Of a stretch of DNA of 64,000 nucleotides, positions 62,234-64,000 are shown in pieces. The notes beneath the pieces are model-generated. The model worked only from the letters and a program-made list of their open reading frames with translations, did not search any database and was not told where the DNA came from. How positions within the stretch are numbered: the first letter of the stretch is position 1; the number at the start of each line of letters is the position of its first letter. A program made the translations under genes and the position numbers. The stretch lies in contig CAKSIT010000002.1 in the NCBI GenBank assembly GCA_934462925.1, positions 1 through 64,000 on the forward strand. The letters are read 5' to 3'. Source of the stretch: an uncultured Oscillospiraceae bacterium (lineage in GTDB: Bacteria > Bacillota > Clostridia > Oscillospirales > Ruminococcaceae).

Positions 62234-62719
62234 ATGGATTTTGAAATAAAGGCGGCGAACGACCCGCGTGAAATATACGCCTGCATGGCGGGCATACCCT
62301 TTCCGTACAATTACGCTGCGGGCTATGACGAGTGGGAGCGCTCGTACCTTAGCGACATTGACGGCGGTGGCAGGCGGCTGTTCAGCGGGCTTACAACGCT
62401 CGGCGCGTACTGCGGCGGCGCTCTGCTTGAAGAAGCCCTGCGGGCGCTTTCGGGGAACGCGCGGATATACGCGTTCTTCCACTATTTTGGAATGTCCTGC
62501 TATGCAAGGCACGGCAAGCTGCCCGAGCGGCTCGCGCACATACACGCCCTGCTGCCGGAGCGCGGCTTTTCGGTGGAGCATGAGAACGTGTTCTACTCGT
62601 CGCGCCCTGAAGCGTGCGATGGCGCGGAGGCCTCCCTGCGCTGGCACGAAGAAACGGCGGGCGGCCAGCGTTACTGCGACTTTATTATAGGCGGGGCTAC
62701 CGACCGAAACCGAGCGTGA
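62234..62719 (+). CDS. Acetyltransferase-like protein, probably shortened, with a repeat-derived end
   Basis: 161 residues from ATG 62234, ten bases after GGAG. The stretch AAGYDEWERSYLSDIDGGGRRLFSGLTTLGAYCGG followed by LLEEALRALSGNARIYAFFHYFGMSCYARHGKL and ERGFSVEHENVFYSS looks GNAT-like in its strand and helix order, with a central loop apparently missing and no clear acetyl-CoA loop. The last eight codons and the stop (from 62696) are the first bases of the 94-bp repeat array. It may be a truncated, inactive gene. Confidence 0.5.
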   Translation: MDFEIKAANDPREIYACMAGIPFPYNYAAGYDEWERSYLSDIDGGGRRLFSGLTTLGAYCGGALLEEALRALSGNARIYAFFHYFGMSCYARHGKLPERLAHIHALLPERGFSVEHENVFYSSRPEACDGAEASLRWHEETAGGQRYCDFIIGGATDRNRA

Positions 62720-63123
62720 GAACCACGCCGCCTGCGTGTGACAACTCCCGCGCAGATGTGTCCTGTTTTGCTTTATTGTAGCACGAGCCGCCCCGCCCGC
62801 GTGTGAAAACCCTCGCCAAAGTATCACATTCAGCCGGAATCGCCAGTCGGGCTACCGACCGACCGAAACCGAGCGTGAGAACCACGCCGCCCGCGCGTGA
62901 CAACTCCCGCCAAAAAATCGCATTCAGTCGTAACCGCCAGTCGGGCTACCGACCGACCGAAACCGAGCGTGAGAACCACGCCGCCCGCGTGTGAAAACCT
63001 GCGCCAAAGAATCACATTCAGCCGGAATCGCCAGTCGGGCTACCGACCGAAACCGAGCGTGAGAACCACGCCGCCCGCGTGTGAAAACCTGCGACAAAGT
63101 ATCACATTCAGCCGGAACTGCCA
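62696..63123. repeat. Tandem array of about 94-bp direct repeats
   Basis: Units beginning GCTACCGACC start at 62696, 62851, 62945 and 63039. The spacing is 94 bases for the last three; the first is longer because an extra partial unit and an unrelated segment (about 62752-62792) are inserted. Each unit contains GAGCGTGAGAACCACGCC, a variable middle and TCACATTCAGCCGGAATCG-like sequence before CCAGTCGG. Copies differ by scattered single-base changes and by a duplicated GACC in two of them. No unique spacers, so not CRISPR. The 458-base stretch between genes (62720-63177) holds essentially only this array. Confidence 0.85.
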
Positions 63124-63177
63124 GCGGAGGCACTCCGCCCGCGCTCTTTGCTTATTAGGAAGCCCATTTGAGCGCGC

Positions 63178-64000
63178 TTAGCGAGCCGCCGCCTTTCCCG
63201 CAGCCATTCCCGTGGAAAAGGCTATTTGCAGGTTAAAACCGCCCGTGTATGCGTCCACGTCGATTATTTCCCCCGCGAAGTAAAGCCCGCCGCAGAGCTT
63301 GCTTTCCATTGTTTTCGGGGAAATCTCCTTAACGCACACGCCGCCGCGCGTTACTATAGCTTCTTCTATCGGGCGGAAGCGCGTGATGTCGAGCCGCACG
63401 CACTTAAGCAGCGAAACCAGCGCGCGGCGCTCCTCGCGCGTTACCTCGTCCACCTTTTTAAGCGGGTCAATGCCCGAAAGCGCCGCAACGGGCGCGGTGA
63501 GCTGCTGCGGCAGAAGTCCCCGCAGGCTCTCGCCGAAGGGCGTGCCGCGCCGCTCGGCAAAATCGCGGAGAATGCGCGCGTCAAGCTGCTTTTCGCTGAG
63601 CGCGGGCTTAAGGTCAATACGTATGGAATAGCGCCCGCTCTCCATGCGCGGAATATGCGCCGAAGCCGAAAGCACCGTAGGCCCTGAAACGCCGTGCGCC
63701 GTGAATTGCAGCTCGCCGAAATCTGAGTATATCTGCTTGTCGCCGTCGTAAAGCGCCATTGAGATGTTGCGCAGGTCAAGCCCCGCCGCCTGCGCTGCCC
63801 AGCGCTGCTTTGTTTCCATAGCCGACAGCGACGGCTCGGGCGGGATAACGGTGTGTCCCGCGGACTTTGCGAGCGTGTAGCCGTAGCCGTCCGAACCCGT
63901 GCGCGGGTAGGACATTCCGCCCGTAGCCAAAACTACTGCGCCGCGGTACTCGCGCCTGCCGCGAACGCCCGCGCAGCGCCCGTCCTCTATTATAAGCGAG
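63178..64000 (-). CDS. BaiN/HI0933 (YhiN)-family FAD flavoprotein, N-terminal part beyond the window
   Basis: About 274 residues visible, open through the right edge, so the 5' end (including the FAD-binding GxGxxG start) is missing. Motifs seen: VVLATGGMSYPRTGSDGYGYTLAKSAGHTVIPPEPSLS, FTAHGVSGPTVLSAS, and the family ending VTRGGVCVKEISPKTMESKLCGGLYFAGEIIDVDAYTGGFNLQIAFSTGMAAG. The family includes BaiN, a bile-acid flavin reductase, but many members have no known substrate, so only 'NAD(P)/FAD-dependent oxidoreductase' is safe. The stop is 55 bases from the repeat array. Confidence 0.9.
   Translation of the reverse strand, partial: SLIIEDGRCAGVRGRREYRGAVVLATGGMSYPRTGSDGYGYTLAKSAGHTVIPPEPSLSAMETKQRWAAQAAGLDLRNISMALYDGDKQIYSDFGELQFTAHGVSGPTVLSASAHIPRMESGRYSIRIDLKPALSEKQLDARILRDFAERRGTPFGESLRGLLPQQLTAPVAALSGIDPLKKVDEVTREERRALVSLLKCVRLDITRFRPIEEAIVTRGGVCVKEISPKTMESKLCGGLYFAGEIIDVDAYTGGFNLQIAFSTGMAAGKAAAR

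Noticed and set aside
62696..63123. Possible CRISPR array
   Set aside because: The units are contiguous at about 94 bases with near-identical sequence throughout. There are no unique spacers and no cas genes.

Overview
The window reads as a chromosome segment of a Gram-positive anaerobe of the class Clostridia, most likely Oscillospiraceae/Ruminococcaceae-like and probably a plant-fibre user of the gut. The reasons are the PyrR-controlled pyrimidine operon with PyrK/PyrD (type 1B dihydroorotate dehydrogenase), the fused IspDF, strong AGGAGG-type ribosome binding sites, lipoboxes, the PASTA/zinc-ribbon kinase family, a GH36 alpha-galactosidase and a lipid-anchored GH9 cellulase. Genus is not claimed. 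About two thirds of the window (21.3-64 kb) is strongly G+C rich; the first 21 kb is visibly less G+C rich and is accessory DNA in at least three layers.

Accessory region, 1-21.1 kb. (a) 82-6981 is phage-derived: a GH25 endolysin with Cpl-7 repeats, an AraC-like regulator, and a compact replication module (DUF2800 nuclease-like protein, DUF2815 protein, family A DNA polymerase) with no capsid, tail, terminase, helicase or primase gene in the window. A 20-base direct repeat (2244 and 6681) brackets the replication genes. (b) 7033-10583 holds three consecutive serine-recombinase-family genes; the third carries two in-frame stop codons. (c) 10590-19025 is a lactose/galactose operon (transporter, lacZ, galK, galE, truncated galT) with a divergent AraC activator. 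It sits between the 3' end of the third recombinase and a second, orphan recombinase 3' end at 19092-19267. (d) 19334-20997 is a very A+T-rich two-gene Kiwa-type anti-phage system (kwaA-kwaB). It ends next to the 3' end of rlmD, a gene class known as an integration site for serine-recombinase elements in streptococci.

Chromosomal backbone, 21.3-64 kb. rlmD; four lipoproteins in a row (two paralogous); a coupled C39-peptidase/DUF1963/P-loop gene set; an LCM-type methyltransferase; a MATE exporter with a divergent LysR regulator; a duplicated DUF305 protein; a GNAT enzyme; GH36 and GH9 glycosidases; then leftward a long pyrimidine operon (pyrR-pyrC-pyrF-carA-carB-membrane protein-pyrK-pyrD) running on into an uncharacterised exported protein, ruvX and a SLOG-family gene. 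Further right are a Y-family polymerase with a YolD partner, ispDF, pheA, a membrane PASTA protein whose kinase domain has lost its catalytic residues, and a rightward uvrC-rsmD-coaD-coiled-coil operon. The window closes with a 94-bp tandem repeat array that has invaded the 3' end of an acetyltransferase-like gene, and a partial BaiN/HI0933-type flavoprotein.

The items most worth following are the Kiwa pair beside rlmD, the lac/gal segment held between two recombinase 3' ends with a broken galT, the PASTA pseudokinase, two covarying hairpins just after stop codons (36005 and 39632), and the 94-bp repeat array. No tRNA, rRNA, CRISPR array or DDE-transposase insertion sequence was found.
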